A DNA stretch of 64,000 nucleotides from Sulfitobacter sp. F26204 (GCF_026410305.1 NZ_JAPMLQ010000002.1:372001-436000); one strand, 5' to 3'; counted from the stretch's first letter, positions 36,916 through 46,435 are shown. Made by a program: numbers and translations. The notes: generated by a model not told the origin, from the sequence alone.

Positions 36916-37515
36916 ATGCTTGCTTCGTTCCTTCCCGGTTTCGCTCTCAGCTTGACTCTCATCCTTGCTATCGGGGCGCAAAATGCCTTTGTCCTGCGAC
37001 AGGGGCTGCGCCGCGAGCATGTGTTCTGGGTCTGCCTGACCTGCGGAGTATCCGATGCGCTCTTGATCGCGGGTGGTATCGCGGGATTTGGCGCATTGGC
37101 GCAGGCTGTCCCCGGGTTTGAAACCGCCATGCGCTATGGCGGGGCGGGGTTCCTGTTCTGGTACGGGGCGCAGAATGCACTTTCCGCCTGGCGCGGCGGC
37201 GAGGCCTTGGACACGTCCGGCAAGGCGTCACATGGTCTTGCCCGCACGATACTGACCTTGCTCGCCATTACCTGGCTCAATCCGCATGTCTATCTTGATA
37301 CCGTGGTGCTGATCGGCTCGATCTCGGCGCAATATCCGGACAGGATGGTCTTTGGTGCCGGGGCCGTGCTGGCGAGTGTGACCTTCTTCTTCGTGCTGGG
37401 CTATGGCGCACGTCTGCTTGTCCCACTGTTTGCCAGGCCTGTCAGCTGGCAAATCCTCGATGGCCTCATCGCGCTCACCATGTGGGCGATTGCCGCAAAA
37501 CTATTCTTGATGTGA
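36916..37515 (+). CDS. lysE: LysE-family amino-acid exporter
   Basis: 199 residues, about six transmembrane helices. GAQNAFVLRQGLRREHVFWV is the LysE/ArgO signature, and WLNPHVYLDTVVLIGSI is the second conserved loop. Exports lysine/arginine with the membrane potential. The ATG at 36916 follows AGGA by nine nt; an upstream in-frame TTG is not used. Controlled by the divergent argP (inference from arrangement). Confidence 0.93.
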   Translation: MLASFLPGFALSLTLILAIGAQNAFVLRQGLRREHVFWVCLTCGVSDALLIAGGIAGFGALAQAVPGFETAMRYGGAGFLFWYGAQNALSAWRGGEALDTSGKASHGLARTILTLLAITWLNPHVYLDTVVLIGSISAQYPDRMVFGAGAVLASVTFFFVLGYGARLLVPLFARPVSWQILDGLIALTMWAIAAKLFLM

Positions 37516-37552
37516 CCTTGCCCTTTCTGCGGGCGCGGCTCACTAATAGGAC

Positions 37553-38455
37553 ATGACAACTGCCCTACCTCACCGCCCGCTGACCGGCATCTTCTGGATG
37601 CTCGTAACCGGATTCTTTTTCATCATGGTCACGGCCCTGGTGAAATTCATGGGTCCGCGCCTGCCTGCCGCAGAAGCAGCCTTTTTGCGCTATGCCATGG
37701 GTCTGATGTTCCTGATCCCGGCGTTCGGTGCCTTGAAGGCGGCGCATTTGACGCGGCGGCAATGGACCTTGTTCGGCATGCGCGGTCTGTGTCACGCGAT
37801 GGGCGTGATCCTTTGGTTCTTTGCAATGACCCGCATCCCCATTGCCGAAGTCACGGCGATGAACTATCTCGCGCCGATCTATGTGACGGTCGGCGCGGCG
37901 CTTTTTCTTGGCGAACCGCTCGCCTTGCGACGGATTATTGCGGTGATCCTGGGTTTGCTTGGGGCGGCGATCATCCTGCGCCCGGGCTTTCGTGAGGTCA
38001 GCGCAGGCCATATCGCAATGCTGATTGCAGCAGTGGTTTTCGCAGGGTCCTACCTGATCGCCAAGGTGCTGGCAGATGAGGTGCGTGCCGGCGTGGTTGT
38101 CGGCATGATGTCGGTATTTGTCACCTTGGCGCTGGCCCCCCTGGCGCTGTCTGTCTGGATCATGCCCACCGGACAAGAGATTTTGATCCTGTTGGTTGTT
38201 GCCTGTTTCGCGACGGCGGGCCACTTTACAATGACGCTTGCCTTTGCGGCTGCGCCGGTAACGGTGACGCAGCCGATTACCTTCTTGCAATTGGTCTGGG
38301 CCACGGCCCTGGGGGCATTGGCATTTGCCGAGCCGGTGGACATCTGGGTCATTCTGGGCGGTTTTGTGATTCTCAGTTCGGTAACCTTCATCACCTGGCG
38401 CGAGGCCATGTTGAAGCGTGAGATCACTCCGAATGCTAACGCGACCAAGGTGTGA
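37553..38455 (+). CDS. DMT-superfamily (EamA) transporter
   Basis: 300 residues, ten predicted transmembrane helices in two EamA repeats (about 10-145 and 155-290). Typical segments include EVTAMNYLAPIYVTVGAALF and FLQLVWATALGALAF. Likely a metabolite exporter; the substrate is unknown. It lies just upstream of betI but is separated from it by a BetI-like operator, so it is probably a separate unit. Confidence 0.88.
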   Translation: MTTALPHRPLTGIFWMLVTGFFFIMVTALVKFMGPRLPAAEAAFLRYAMGLMFLIPAFGALKAAHLTRRQWTLFGMRGLCHAMGVILWFFAMTRIPIAEVTAMNYLAPIYVTVGAALFLGEPLALRRIIAVILGLLGAAIILRPGFREVSAGHIAMLIAAVVFAGSYLIAKVLADEVRAGVVVGMMSVFVTLALAPLALSVWIMPTGQEILILLVVACFATAGHFTMTLAFAAAPVTVTQPITFLQLVWATALGALAFAEPVDIWVILGGFVILSSVTFITWREAMLKREITPNANATKV

Positions 38456-38468
38456 CGAAACGTTCTTG

Positions 38469-38482
38469 ATTGACTAGTCAAT
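38469..38482 (+). promoter_or_regulatory. Palindromic operator upstream of betI, probable BetI box
   Basis: Perfect 14-bp palindrome ATTGACTAGTCAAT, 49 bp before the betI start. BetI is a TetR-type repressor known to bind ATTGA-type palindromes next to its own operon. The site is placed to control betI-betC-betB-betA. Confidence 0.65.
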
Positions 38483-38531
38483 AAAAGCCGAACTACCCTT
38501 GTGGCGGAACGCTCAAGGACAGGATTCTCTG

Positions 38532-39107
38532 ATGCCCAAGGTTGGAATGGAACCCATACGCCGCTCGGCTCTGGTGCAGGCGACGATTCAAGAGATCGGC
38601 GCAGCGCATTCCCTTGATGTAACCGTCGGCCAGATCGCAAAACGTGCCGGCATGTCGACGGCACTTGCGCATCACTATTTTGGAGGCAAAGACCAGATCT
38701 TCCTTGCTGCCATGCGCTTTATTCTGGCGGAATACGGCGACGAGGTGCGTGCCCGTCTGGCCGAAGCCCGCAGCCCGCGGGACCGTGCCGCCGCAATCAT
38801 CATCGCCAGCTTTGACGAAACCTGCTTTGCCCCGGCCACCGTGACCGCCTGGATGACCCTCTATGCCGCGGCACCGACGAACCAGGACACCAGGCGTTTG
38901 TTGCGGCTCTATCAAAGACGCCTGCGTTCGAACCTCACCCATGCCCTGCGCCCGATCAGTGCAACACCCGAAGCGGATTCCGACACGATTGCCGCCTTGA
39001 TTGACGGGCTGTATCTGCGTGCCGCCCTTTCCGAACGCGGCACAGCCTCGGCGGCGCGGGCAAGTGCCCTTTCCACGCTGCAGCTCTTGCTGGATGCCTC
39101 GTCATGA
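38532..39107 (+). CDS. betI: Choline-responsive repressor BetI
   Basis: 191 residues; TetR family. It starts MPKVGMEPIRRSALVQATIQ and has the BetI HTH VGQIAKRAGMSTALAHHYFGGKD. AGGACAGGATTCTCTG precedes the ATG. It represses the choline oxidation genes until choline is present. Overlaps betC by 4 bp (ATGA), so betI and betC are translationally coupled. Confidence 0.95.
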   Translation: MPKVGMEPIRRSALVQATIQEIGAAHSLDVTVGQIAKRAGMSTALAHHYFGGKDQIFLAAMRFILAEYGDEVRARLAEARSPRDRAAAIIIASFDETCFAPATVTAWMTLYAAAPTNQDTRRLLRLYQRRLRSNLTHALRPISATPEADSDTIAALIDGLYLRAALSERGTASAARASALSTLQLLLDASS

Positions 39108-40612
39108 GCAAACCCAACATTCTGATCCTGATGGTGGACCAATTGAATGGCACGTTGTTTCCGGATGGTCCGGCGGACTGGCTGCACGCGCCGAACCTCA
39201 AGCGGCTGGCGGCGCGGACTACCCGTTTCGCAAATTGCTACACGGCCTCGCCGCTCTGTGCTCCGGCGCGGGCGGCCTTTATGTCTGGCCAACTGCCAAG
39301 CGCCACGGGCGTCTATGACAATGCCGCCGAATTCGCCTCCTCGATTCCTACCTATGCACATCACCTGCGCCGGGCGGGCTATCAGACCTGCCTGTCGGGC
39401 AAGATGCATTTTGTCGGCCCCGACCAGATGCACGGGTTTGAGGAACGGCTGACCACGGATATATACCCGGCTGATTTCGGCTGGACCCCTGATTACCGTA
39501 AACCGGGCGAGCGGATTGACTGGTGGTATCACAACATGGGGTCGGTGACCGGGGCCGGTGTTGCGGAAATCTCCAACCAGATGGAATATGATGACGAGGT
39601 TGCCTATCACGCGACCCGCAAGCTCTACGATCTGTCACGTGGTGCCGATACACGGCCCTGGTGCTTGACGGTCAGCTTCACCCATCCCCATGATCCCTAT
39701 GTTGCACGCAAGAAATACTGGGATCTCTACGAAGATTGTGCGCAATTGCTGCCCGAGGTTGCGATGATGGCCTATGAGGATCACGACCCACATTCACAGC
39801 GTATCCTCGATGCCAACGACCGCGACAATTTCGACATCACCGAGAATGACATCAAACGCGCCCGCCGCGCTTATTTCGCCAATATCAGTTATCTTGACGA
39901 CAAGATTGGTGAGATTTTGCAAACTCTCGAAGAGACCCGACAGGAGGCGATCATCGTCTTCGTCTCCGATCACGGTGACATGCTGGGGGAACGCGGCCTC
40001 TGGTTCAAGATGTCCTTTTACGAAGGATCGGCGCGCGTGCCGATGATGATCTGTGCGCCACAGATGCAAGCCGGCCTGCAAACCACCCCGGTCAGCAGCA
40101 TCGACATCTGTCCGACTCTCTGCGCGTTGGCCGGCGTATCGATGCAGGAGGTCATGCCCTGGACCACCGGCCAGTCCCTGGTGCCGCTGGGGCAGGGCGG
40201 GGCACGCAGCGAACCTGTTGCGATGGAATATGCCGCCGAAGCCTCCTATGCCCCGATGGTCTCCCTGCGCTATGGAAAATGGAAGTACAACCGCTGCGCC
40301 CTCGATCCTGATCAACTTTTTGATCTGGACGCAGACCCGCATGAGTTGAGCAACCTTGCCGACCACCCCGACCATCAGGGTACCGTCACCTCGCTGCGCG
40401 CCAAATCCGAGGCCCGTTGGGACTTAGCCGTTTATGACGCGGATGTGCGTAAATCGCAGGCGCGCCGCTGGATCGTCTATGAGGCATTGCGTCAGGGGGG
40501 CTACTTCCCCTGGGATCATCAACCGCTGCGCAAGGCCTCGGAACAATATATGCGCAACCACATGGATCTGAACGTGCTGGAAGAAAGCAAACGCTTCCCG
40601 CGCGGCGAATAA
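39104..40612 (+). CDS. betC: Choline-sulfatase
   Basis: 502 residues; hydrolyses choline-O-sulfate to choline and sulfate. The formylglycine motif C-x-P-x-R is CAPAR at Cys52, and alkaline-phosphatase-fold metal ligands are seen in LILMVDQLNG and FVSDHGDMLGERGLWFKMS. The C-terminal choline-sulfatase tail (YFPWDHQPLRKASEQYMRN) is present. No signal peptide, so cytoplasmic: choline sulfate must be imported. The position in the bet operon confirms the assignment. Confidence 0.96.
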   Translation: MSKPNILILMVDQLNGTLFPDGPADWLHAPNLKRLAARTTRFANCYTASPLCAPARAAFMSGQLPSATGVYDNAAEFASSIPTYAHHLRRAGYQTCLSGKMHFVGPDQMHGFEERLTTDIYPADFGWTPDYRKPGERIDWWYHNMGSVTGAGVAEISNQMEYDDEVAYHATRKLYDLSRGADTRPWCLTVSFTHPHDPYVARKKYWDLYEDCAQLLPEVAMMAYEDHDPHSQRILDANDRDNFDITENDIKRARRAYFANISYLDDKIGEILQTLEETRQEAIIVFVSDHGDMLGERGLWFKMSFYEGSARVPMMICAPQMQAGLQTTPVSSIDICPTLCALAGVSMQEVMPWTTGQSLVPLGQGGARSEPVAMEYAAEASYAPMVSLRYGKWKYNRCALDPDQLFDLDADPHELSNLADHPDHQGTVTSLRAKSEARWDLAVYDADVRKSQARRWIVYEALRQGGYFPWDHQPLRKASEQYMRNHMDLNVLEESKRFPRGE

Positions 40613-40664
40613 CCCCTTCATCTTGCCCCTAAACCTCCCGCCGGAGGCATGAAAGTTCTTACCG

Positions 40665-42122
40665 ATGCCCTATGATACACAACCCCCCGCCAGCCATTTT
40701 ATCAACGGTTCCTACGTCGAAGACACGGCTGGCACTCCGATCGAGGTGATCTATCCCGCGACGGGGGCAAAAATTGCCACGGTCCATTGTGCGACGCCAG
40801 CCATCATCGAACAGGCGATCATCAGCGCAAGGCAGGCCCAGGTGGCTTGGGCTGCGCTCAGCGGCACGGAACGGGGCCGTATTCTGCGCAGGGCCAGCGA
40901 CATGCTGCGCGCATGTAACCACGACTTGAGCGTGCTGGAAACCTATGACACCGGCAAACCCTATCAGGAAACCTCAGTCGCAGATGCGACTTCCGGAGCG
41001 GATGCGCTGGAGTATTTCGGCGGCCTGGCGGCAACCCTGACCGGCGAACATATCCAGCTGGGCGAGAACTGGGTCTATACACGCCGCGAAGCGCTGGGCC
41101 TTTGTGTCGGCATTGGTGCCTGGAACTATCCCACCCAGATCGCCTGCTGGAAGGGAGCACCGGCGCTGGCTTGTGGAAATGCGATGGTTTTCAAACCATC
41201 TGAAACGACCCCGCTTTGTGCATTGAAGGTCGCCGAGATTCTGCATGAGGCCGGATTGCCGGCAGGGGTATATAATGTCGTGCAGGGCATGGGGGAGGTA
41301 GGCCAGGCGTTGGTCACGGACCCACGCGTCGACAAGGTTTCGTTGACCGGATCGGTCCCGACGGGGCGACGGGTCTATGCGGCAGCAGCCGAAGGGATCA
41401 AGCATGTCACCATGGAGTTGGGCGGCAAATCCCCGCTGATCATCTTTGACGATGCGGATATTGAAAACGCCGTAGGCGGGGCCATTCTGGGCAATTTTTA
41501 CAGCTCGGGCCAGGTCTGTTCCAACGGCACGCGGGTATTCGTGCACAAGGCCATCAAGGAGCAATTCTTGACCAGGTTGACCGAGCGGCTGAGCAAGGCT
41601 GTGATCGGTGATCCCATGGACCCCGAAACCAGCTTTGGCCCGATGGTATCAGAGCGGCAGATGAGAGTCGTGCTGGGCTGTATCGAAAAGGGACAGGCCG
41701 AAGGCGCGCGTCTGGTGACAGGGGGTGGGCGGATAGACCGCGAGGGCTTCTATCTGCAACCTACGGTTTTTGCCGATGTGACCGATGACATGAGCATTGC
41801 CCGCGAAGAGATTTTTGGCCCCGTGATGGCGGTGCTGGATTTTGAAGACGAAGACGACGTGATGACCCGCGCCAATGACACCGAGTTTGGCCTTGCGGCG
41901 GGTGTCTTTACCAAGGATCTGACCCGCGCTCACCGCGTTGCTGCGCGGTTCGAGGCGGGCACCTGTTACATCAACACCTATAACGATGCGCCGGTTGAGG
42001 CCCCTTTTGGCGGGTCCAAGAATTCCGGTGTCGGGCGGGAGAATTCCAAGGCAGCGATTGAACATTATTCGCAGCTGAAATCGGTTTTTGTGCGCATGGA
42101 TGATGTGGAAGCGCCGTTTTGA
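40665..42122 (+). CDS. betB: Betaine-aldehyde dehydrogenase
   Basis: 485 residues; NAD(P)-dependent oxidation of betaine aldehyde to glycine betaine. Catalytic Glu in [13 protein letters not shown] and Cys in [15 protein letters not shown]; the cofactor loop [13 protein letters not shown] and C-terminal [19 protein letters not shown] are as in BetB. Start at 40665 gives normal length; the GGAGG at 40642 is rather far upstream. 52 bp after betC. Confidence 0.96.
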   Translation: MPYDTQPPASHFINGSYVEDTAGTPIEVIYPATGAKIATVHCATPAIIEQAIISARQAQVAWAALSGTERGRILRRASDMLRACNHDLSVLETYDTGKPYQETSVADATSGADALEYFGGLAATLTGEHIQLGENWVYTRREALGLCVGIGAWNYPTQIACWKGAPALACGNAMVFKPSETTPLCALKVAEILHEAGLPAGVYNVVQGMGEVGQALVTDPRVDKVSLTGSVPTGRRVYAAAAEGIKHVTMELGGKSPLIIFDDADIENAVGGAILGNFYSSGQVCSNGTRVFVHKAIKEQFLTRLTERLSKAVIGDPMDPETSFGPMVSERQMRVVLGCIEKGQAEGARLVTGGGRIDREGFYLQPTVFADVTDDMSIAREEIFGPVMAVLDFEDEDDVMTRANDTEFGLAAGVFTKDLTRAHRVAARFEAGTCYINTYNDAPVEAPFGGSKNSGVGRENSKAAIEHYSQLKSVFVRMDDVEAPF

Positions 42123-42240
42123 GGGGGCGTGACCCAAAGGAGCGCTGACGCGCATTACATTTTGGTGCGGATGAGAGGTGAGCCCGGATTCGAGGGGCCT
42201 GTGCGGGGTTTGAGGATTTGGGAAATTTGCTGAGAGGTGC

Positions 42241-42264
42241 TTGAGGCCACAGTCTGTGGCTCAA
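42241..42264 (+). repeat. Hairpin in the betB-betA gap
   Basis: TTGAG(G)CCACA at 42241-42251 pairs with TGTGGCTCAA at 42255-42264: ten pairs, one bulged G, loop GTC. No U-run follows, so it is not a standard terminator. It lies 26 nt before the larger folded leader of betA. Confidence 0.55.
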
Positions 42265-42289
42265 GACACCTGATCAATTTTGAAGGTGC

Positions 42290-42364
42290 GATTCCCCGCA
42301 GCCTCAAGGACAAGCCGGGCAAGCCCGGTGCGCGAAGGGCGCATCCTTGACCCTGCGCGGAATC
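42290..42364 (+). promoter_or_regulatory. Three-way-junction structure in the betA leader
   Basis: Outer stem: 42290-42310 pairs with 42344-42364, 18 of 21 positions Watson-Crick (mismatches at 42296, 42302 and 42303). Inside are two perfect hairpins: CCGGG/CCCGG (42315-42328, loop CAAG) and TGCGC/GCGCA (42329-42343, loop GAAGG). The structure ends 14 nt before the betA ATG. Could be a post-transcriptional control element, an RNA processing site or a palindromic repeat element; no known riboswitch is recognised. Confidence 0.6.
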
Positions 42365-42378
42365 ACGGGAGTGGTGAG

Positions 42379-44037
42379 ATGAAGGCGGAATTTTTAATTG
42401 TCGGGGCGGGTTCGGCGGGCTGTGCGATGGCCTATCGTCTGGCCATGGCGGGGCGCAGGGTTATCGTGATTGAACATGGTGGCACGGATGCGGGTCCGTT
42501 CATCCAGATGCCTGCTGCCTTGTCCTATCCCATGAACATGAAGCGTTACGATTGGGGCTACAAATCCGAACCGGAACCGCATCTGGGCGGGCGGCGTCTG
42601 GTCTGTCCACGGGGCAAGGTGATTGGTGGATCCTCCTCCATCAACGGGATGGTTTATGTGCGCGGCCATGCGCAGGATTTTGATCATTGGGAAGCAGAAG
42701 GTGCCCATGGCTGGGGCTTTGCCGATGTCCTGCCCTATTACAAGCGCATGGAAAACTGGCATTCGGGTGGTCATGGCGGTGATCCGGCATGGCGGGGTCA
42801 CGACGGCCCGTTACATGTGAGCCGGGGTAGGCGGGCCAATCCGTTGTTCGAGGCCTTTGTCCGATCGGGAGAACAGGCAGGGTATCAGGTGACGGATGAT
42901 TACAACGGTGCCCAGCAAGAAGGTTTTGGGCCGATGGAGCAGACCGTCTGGAAGGGACGGCGCTGGTCTGCGGCCAATGCCTATCTGCGGCCGGCGCAAA
43001 AGACCGGCAATGTGCAGCTCGTGCAGGGGCTGGCGCAGCGGATCGTGATTGTCGATGGCCGGGCCACCGGGGTTGAAGTGTTGCGGCGGGGGCATTCCGA
43101 GGTAATCGAGGCGGAGCGTGAAGTGGTGCTTGCCGCGTCTTCGATCAATTCCCCCAAGTTGTTGATGTTGTCGGGGATTGGTCCTGCGGCGCATCTGTCT
43201 GAACACGGCATCGAGGTCGTGGCCAACCGGCCCGGTGTGGGAGCGAACCTGCAGGACCATCTGGAAATGTATATACAGATGGCGGCCTCCCAGCCGATCA
43301 CGCTCTACAAGCATTGGAACCTTTTGTCCAAAGCCCTGATCGGCGCGCAATGGTTATTTACCAAAACGGGCATGGGAGCGTCGAACCAGTTTGAATCCGC
43401 CGGTTTTATCCGTTCGAAAGCGGGGGTGCCCTATCCAGACATCCAGTTTCATTTTCTGCCGATTGCTGTGCGCTATGACGGGCAGGCAGCGGCAGAAGGA
43501 CATGGGTTTCAGGCCCATACAGGGCCAATGCGTTCGCGCTCCCGCGGGACGGTGACCCTGCGTTCGGCGGATCCTGCCGCAGATCCGGTAATCCGGTTCA
43601 ACTATATGTCCCATCCGCAGGATTGGGAGGAATTTCGCACATGTATCCGCCTGACGCGTGAAATTTTCGCCCAGGAAGCGTTCAAGCCTTTTGTAAAACA
43701 CGAAATCCAGCCTGGCGCGGCCTATCAGACCGATGCGGAGTTAGATGAAGTGATCCGCGAGCATGCCGAGAGTGCCTATCATCCCTGTGGCACCTGCCGG
43801 ATGGGCCGCGCCGATGATCCGCAGGCCGTGGTTGACCCGCAGGCGCGGGTGATTGGCATCGAGGGGCTGCGTGTGGCGGACAGTTCGATCTTCCCGCGCA
43901 TCACCAATGGCAACCTGAACGCGCCGTCGATCATGGTAGGGGAGAAGGTGTCGGATCATCTGCTGGGGCTCGATCCCTTGCCGCGGTCCAATGATGAACC
44001 GTGGAACCATCCCGATTGGAAAACCGCCCAGCGTTAG
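42379..44037 (+). CDS. betA: Choline dehydrogenase
   Basis: 552-residue GMC-family FAD oxidoreductase that oxidises choline to betaine aldehyde. FAD-binding [14 protein letters not shown] at the N terminus; [20 protein letters not shown], the GMC signature; and C-terminal HPCGTCRMG and [16 protein letters not shown] with the catalytic His/Asn region. The start at 42379 is fixed by the FAD motif; the upstream 33 codons of the frame lie within the folded leader and are not family-like. 256 bp separate it from betB. Confidence 0.96.
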   Translation: MKAEFLIVGAGSAGCAMAYRLAMAGRRVIVIEHGGTDAGPFIQMPAALSYPMNMKRYDWGYKSEPEPHLGGRRLVCPRGKVIGGSSSINGMVYVRGHAQDFDHWEAEGAHGWGFADVLPYYKRMENWHSGGHGGDPAWRGHDGPLHVSRGRRANPLFEAFVRSGEQAGYQVTDDYNGAQQEGFGPMEQTVWKGRRWSAANAYLRPAQKTGNVQLVQGLAQRIVIVDGRATGVEVLRRGHSEVIEAEREVVLAASSINSPKLLMLSGIGPAAHLSEHGIEVVANRPGVGANLQDHLEMYIQMAASQPITLYKHWNLLSKALIGAQWLFTKTGMGASNQFESAGFIRSKAGVPYPDIQFHFLPIAVRYDGQAAAEGHGFQAHTGPMRSRSRGTVTLRSADPAADPVIRFNYMSHPQDWEEFRTCIRLTREIFAQEAFKPFVKHEIQPGAAYQTDAELDEVIREHAESAYHPCGTCRMGRADDPQAVVDPQARVIGIEGLRVADSSIFPRITNGNLNAPSIMVGEKVSDHLLGLDPLPRSNDEPWNHPDWKTAQR

Positions 44038-44049
44038 AGCGTTGCGAAG

Positions 44050-44064
44050 TTAAGACAGCGTTAA
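44050..44064 (+). promoter_or_regulatory. CtrA-type box upstream of the nuclease gene
   Basis: TTAA-GACAGCG-TTAA, an exact TTAA-N7-TTAA consensus for the alphaproteobacterial cell-cycle regulator CtrA, 55 bp before the nuclease ATG. A further TTAA half-site is at 44071. Confidence 0.55.
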
Positions 44065-44110
44065 TCAACCTTAACAGATGTCGTTGCGGGGGGGCAAATT
44101 CTGCTGCACC

Positions 44111-44125
44111 TTAACGAAATGTTAA
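44111..44125 (+). promoter_or_regulatory. CtrA-type box overlapping the nuclease start codon
   Basis: TTAA-CGAAATG-TTAA, a second exact TTAA-N7-TTAA box; the ATG start (44119-44121) lies in its spacer. Binding here would be expected to block rather than activate. Confidence 0.5.
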
Positions 44126-44778
44126 GACTTTGTTCCTGCTTTCTTCTTGCCCTTGTCTGGGCAAATTCCGTTATCGCGGCGGAATTCACAGGCAAGGTGC
44201 GCGTCATCGACGGTGATACCCTGGATGTCGGTGGCATTCGCCTGCGCCTGCACGGGATCGATGCGCCGGAACGTGACCAGCCCTGTACCACCCTATCGGG
44301 GCAGGACTGGGGCTGTGGGGACTGGGTCACGCAGCAGGTCCGTGACCGCTATCAAGGGGCGCAGGCGCGATGCGAAGCGACGGATCACGACAGATATAAG
44401 CGCGTTGTGGCACGGTGTTTTGTCGACGGTCTGGACATCGGGCAGGATCTGGTTGCGACTGGTCTGGCCTATGCCTATCGCAAATACACAATGGAGTATG
44501 ATCTGGAAGAAAAGGCGGCCTTTATTGCGGATCGGGGTATTCATGGCTTTACCCTGAGTTCCCCCGAACGTTACCGTTTGACGCGGACCAGGGGACGCGA
44601 GGCACCGGATTCCAAATGTCTGATCAAAGGCAATATCAATGGCACGGGCGCGCACATCTATCATGTTCCTGGGCAGAAATTTTACGAACGCACCGGAATC
44701 CGCAGTGAAGCGGGCGAGCGGTGGTTTTGTTCCGAGGCCCAGGCGCGGGCGTCTGGCTGGCGGGCCGCAAGACAATAG
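44119..44778 (+). CDS. Secreted thermonuclease-family (SNase-like) nuclease
   Basis: 219 residues. Signal peptide MLRLCSCFLLALVWANSVIAAEF (cleavage near residue 20) and an SNase domain: VRVIDGDTLDVGGIRLRLHG with the Ca2+ Asp pair, GIDAPERDQPC with the catalytic Arg, DRYKRVVARCFVDG and ATGLAYAYRKYTMEYD. The extra ~80 C-terminal residues contain NGTGAHIYHVPGQKFYERT, a common excalibur-free extension in this family. Acts in the periplasm or outside on DNA/RNA. Two CtrA boxes flank its start. Confidence 0.93.
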   Translation: MLRLCSCFLLALVWANSVIAAEFTGKVRVIDGDTLDVGGIRLRLHGIDAPERDQPCTTLSGQDWGCGDWVTQQVRDRYQGAQARCEATDHDRYKRVVARCFVDGLDIGQDLVATGLAYAYRKYTMEYDLEEKAAFIADRGIHGFTLSSPERYRLTRTRGREAPDSKCLIKGNINGTGAHIYHVPGQKFYERTGIRSEAGERWFCSEAQARASGWRAARQ

Positions 44779-44867
44779 CCAATCGCAATGCGGCAACGAT
44801 CCCCTTGCGCTGTTTTCAACGGCAAATGACCCGAGGTACGATCAGGAAAGCCGGGCCATGGCCGGTC

Positions 44868-46268
44868 TCATTCAACGCGGTAGGGCAGGATATTGCGCAG
44901 GTTGGGATCCACAACAAGATCACGCTCAAGCGGGGGCACCGCCCGTTGATGACAATTCCTGCGTTCGCAAATCCGGCATGAAATACCGATAGGTTCAAAG
45001 GCTCGGTCGCGGGTGATGTCGATCCCGTCCGCATAGACCAATTGATCCGCGTGACGCATTTCGCAACCCAGGGCGATGGCAAAACGACGCACGGGGGCAC
45101 CGAAACGCCCGGCGGGTTTGGAAATATCGCGGGCAAGCGAGATATAGCGCACACCATCGGGCGTTTCGGCCAGTTGCCGCAGAAATCGACCGGGCGTTTC
45201 AAAGGCACTGTGCACGTTCCACAATGGACAGGCCCCGCCAAAGCGGGCGAACTGCAGCCGGGTGGCAGAATGGCGTTTGGTGATCGTGCCGGCCTGATCT
45301 ACGCGGACGAAAAAGAATGGCACGCCCTTGGCCCCGGGACGTTGCAGTGTCGAAAGCCGGTGGGCGACCTGTTCAATCGATGCTCCGAACTGGCTTGAGA
45401 GCAGTTCAAGGTCATGACGGCAATCCTGTGCGGCGGCGTGAAAGCGGCTGTAGGGCATCAGTGCTGCACCGGCAAAATAGTTAGCCAAGCCGATCTTCGC
45501 AATGTCACGGGCGTCGCTGGTGGTGAAGCGGGCCAGATCCAGTGTCGCTTCGAGCAATGCATCCTGACGGGTCAGGGCAACCTGAAGCAGCAACTGAAAA
45601 GTCTGGGTTTCAGGGGGCGCGCGTGTAGAGATATGCAGGGTGTTGCTGTCAGGGTCGAAACGGCGAAGGGCGTCGGTATCGTCAAAGGAAACCGTGACAC
45701 CCGCGTTCCCCAACGCCGACACGGCGGCCACGCGCATATTGACGGCTGTGCCTTTGCGTCCCGAGAAATGCTCGGCAGCATAGTCGACAGCGTCGATGTA
45801 ATTATCGCAATAATGAAAAAAATCCCGCACTTCTTCCCAAGGAGAAGGGGAAGTGCGGGCGTCTTCCCGCCCCAGGGCTTCGTCCAAAGAGGCAAGACGC
45901 TCATGGGTTTGGCGGTAACTCTGGTGCAGATCGAGAAATGCCCGCGCCAGCGCCGGGGCATTCGAAGCGGTCAGCCGAATATCTGCCAGCGGTGGCAGTT
46001 TGCCCTGAAACACCGGATCGGCCAGCGCTTCACGCATGTCACTCACCAGCCGCTCGCTGTCTCCGGCACCAAGTTCGGTAACATCAAGGCCGAATTCAGA
46101 CGCCAGCGCCAGAACAACGGTTGTGGAAATGGGCCGGTTGTTGTTTTCCATCTGGTTCAGATAGGGCAGCGACACCCCCAGCCGTGCAGCAAATTCTTTT
46201 TGAGTAAGCCCGATCTTGGTGCGTAATTCGCGCAGCTTCGCTCCGGCGTAGAGTTTCTGACTTGCCAT
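44868..46268 (-). CDS. pccR: ScfR-family regulator of propionyl-CoA metabolism (PccR-like)
   Basis: 466 residues: N-terminal XRE HTH (KLRELRTKIGLTQKEFAARL, residues about 10-65), an ImmA/IrrE-like middle (about 170-300) and a short-chain-fatty-acyl regulator C-terminal domain with a Cys cluster (GCEMRHADQLVYAD then CRICERRNCHQRAVPP). In Rhodobacter sphaeroides, PccR of this family controls pccB and mutase genes through TTTGCAAA-type sites; the same boxes stand upstream of this gene and of pccB. Naming is by that combination of domain type and location. Confidence 0.85.
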   Translation of the reverse strand: MASQKLYAGAKLRELRTKIGLTQKEFAARLGVSLPYLNQMENNNRPISTTVVLALASEFGLDVTELGAGDSERLVSDMREALADPVFQGKLPPLADIRLTASNAPALARAFLDLHQSYRQTHERLASLDEALGREDARTSPSPWEEVRDFFHYCDNYIDAVDYAAEHFSGRKGTAVNMRVAAVSALGNAGVTVSFDDTDALRRFDPDSNTLHISTRAPPETQTFQLLLQVALTRQDALLEATLDLARFTTSDARDIAKIGLANYFAGAALMPYSRFHAAAQDCRHDLELLSSQFGASIEQVAHRLSTLQRPGAKGVPFFFVRVDQAGTITKRHSATRLQFARFGGACPLWNVHSAFETPGRFLRQLAETPDGVRYISLARDISKPAGRFGAPVRRFAIALGCEMRHADQLVYADGIDITRDRAFEPIGISCRICERRNCHQRAVPPLERDLVVDPNLRNILPYRVE

Positions 46269-46278
46269 GGGAGGACCC

Positions 46279-46318
46279 TTTGCAACTTTGCAATCGAGTC
46301 AAACCTAGCTTTGCAAAG
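46279..46318 (-). promoter_or_regulatory. TTTGCAA-type boxes at the pccR promoter
   Basis: TTTGCAAC at 46279, TTTGCAAT at 46287 and the palindrome CTTTGCAAAG at 46309-46318, within 50 bp of the pccR start. They match the TTTGCAAA element described for ScfR/PccR/RamB regulators and suggest autoregulation. The Mu-like element ends 22 bp further upstream. Confidence 0.7.
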
Positions 46319-46340
46319 GCGGGGTCACAAGCGCAGATTT

Positions 46341-46369
46341 TGTTAGTTATCATACACTCTGCACCCCCC
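46341..46369 (+). repeat. Left terminal inverted repeat of the Mu-like element
   Basis: Begins TGTTAGTTATCA and ends TGCACCCCCC; 21 of 29 positions match the reverse complement of 51945-51973, including the last ten. Followed inside by TTTCAGGGG. Flanking 5-mer: GATTT (46336-46340). Confidence 0.6.
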
Positions 46370-46435
46370 TTTTCAGGGGTTTGACCCCGGAAGACCCCCG
46401 CTGATCGTGGAAGTTCCCGGATGGGAAAGCAGGTT

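Noticed and set aside
37565-38290. 241-codon minus-strand frame rich in His/Arg/Gln inside the DMT transporter gene
   Set aside because: Typical antisense of a membrane protein gene (hydrophobic codons read as His/Arg/Gln).
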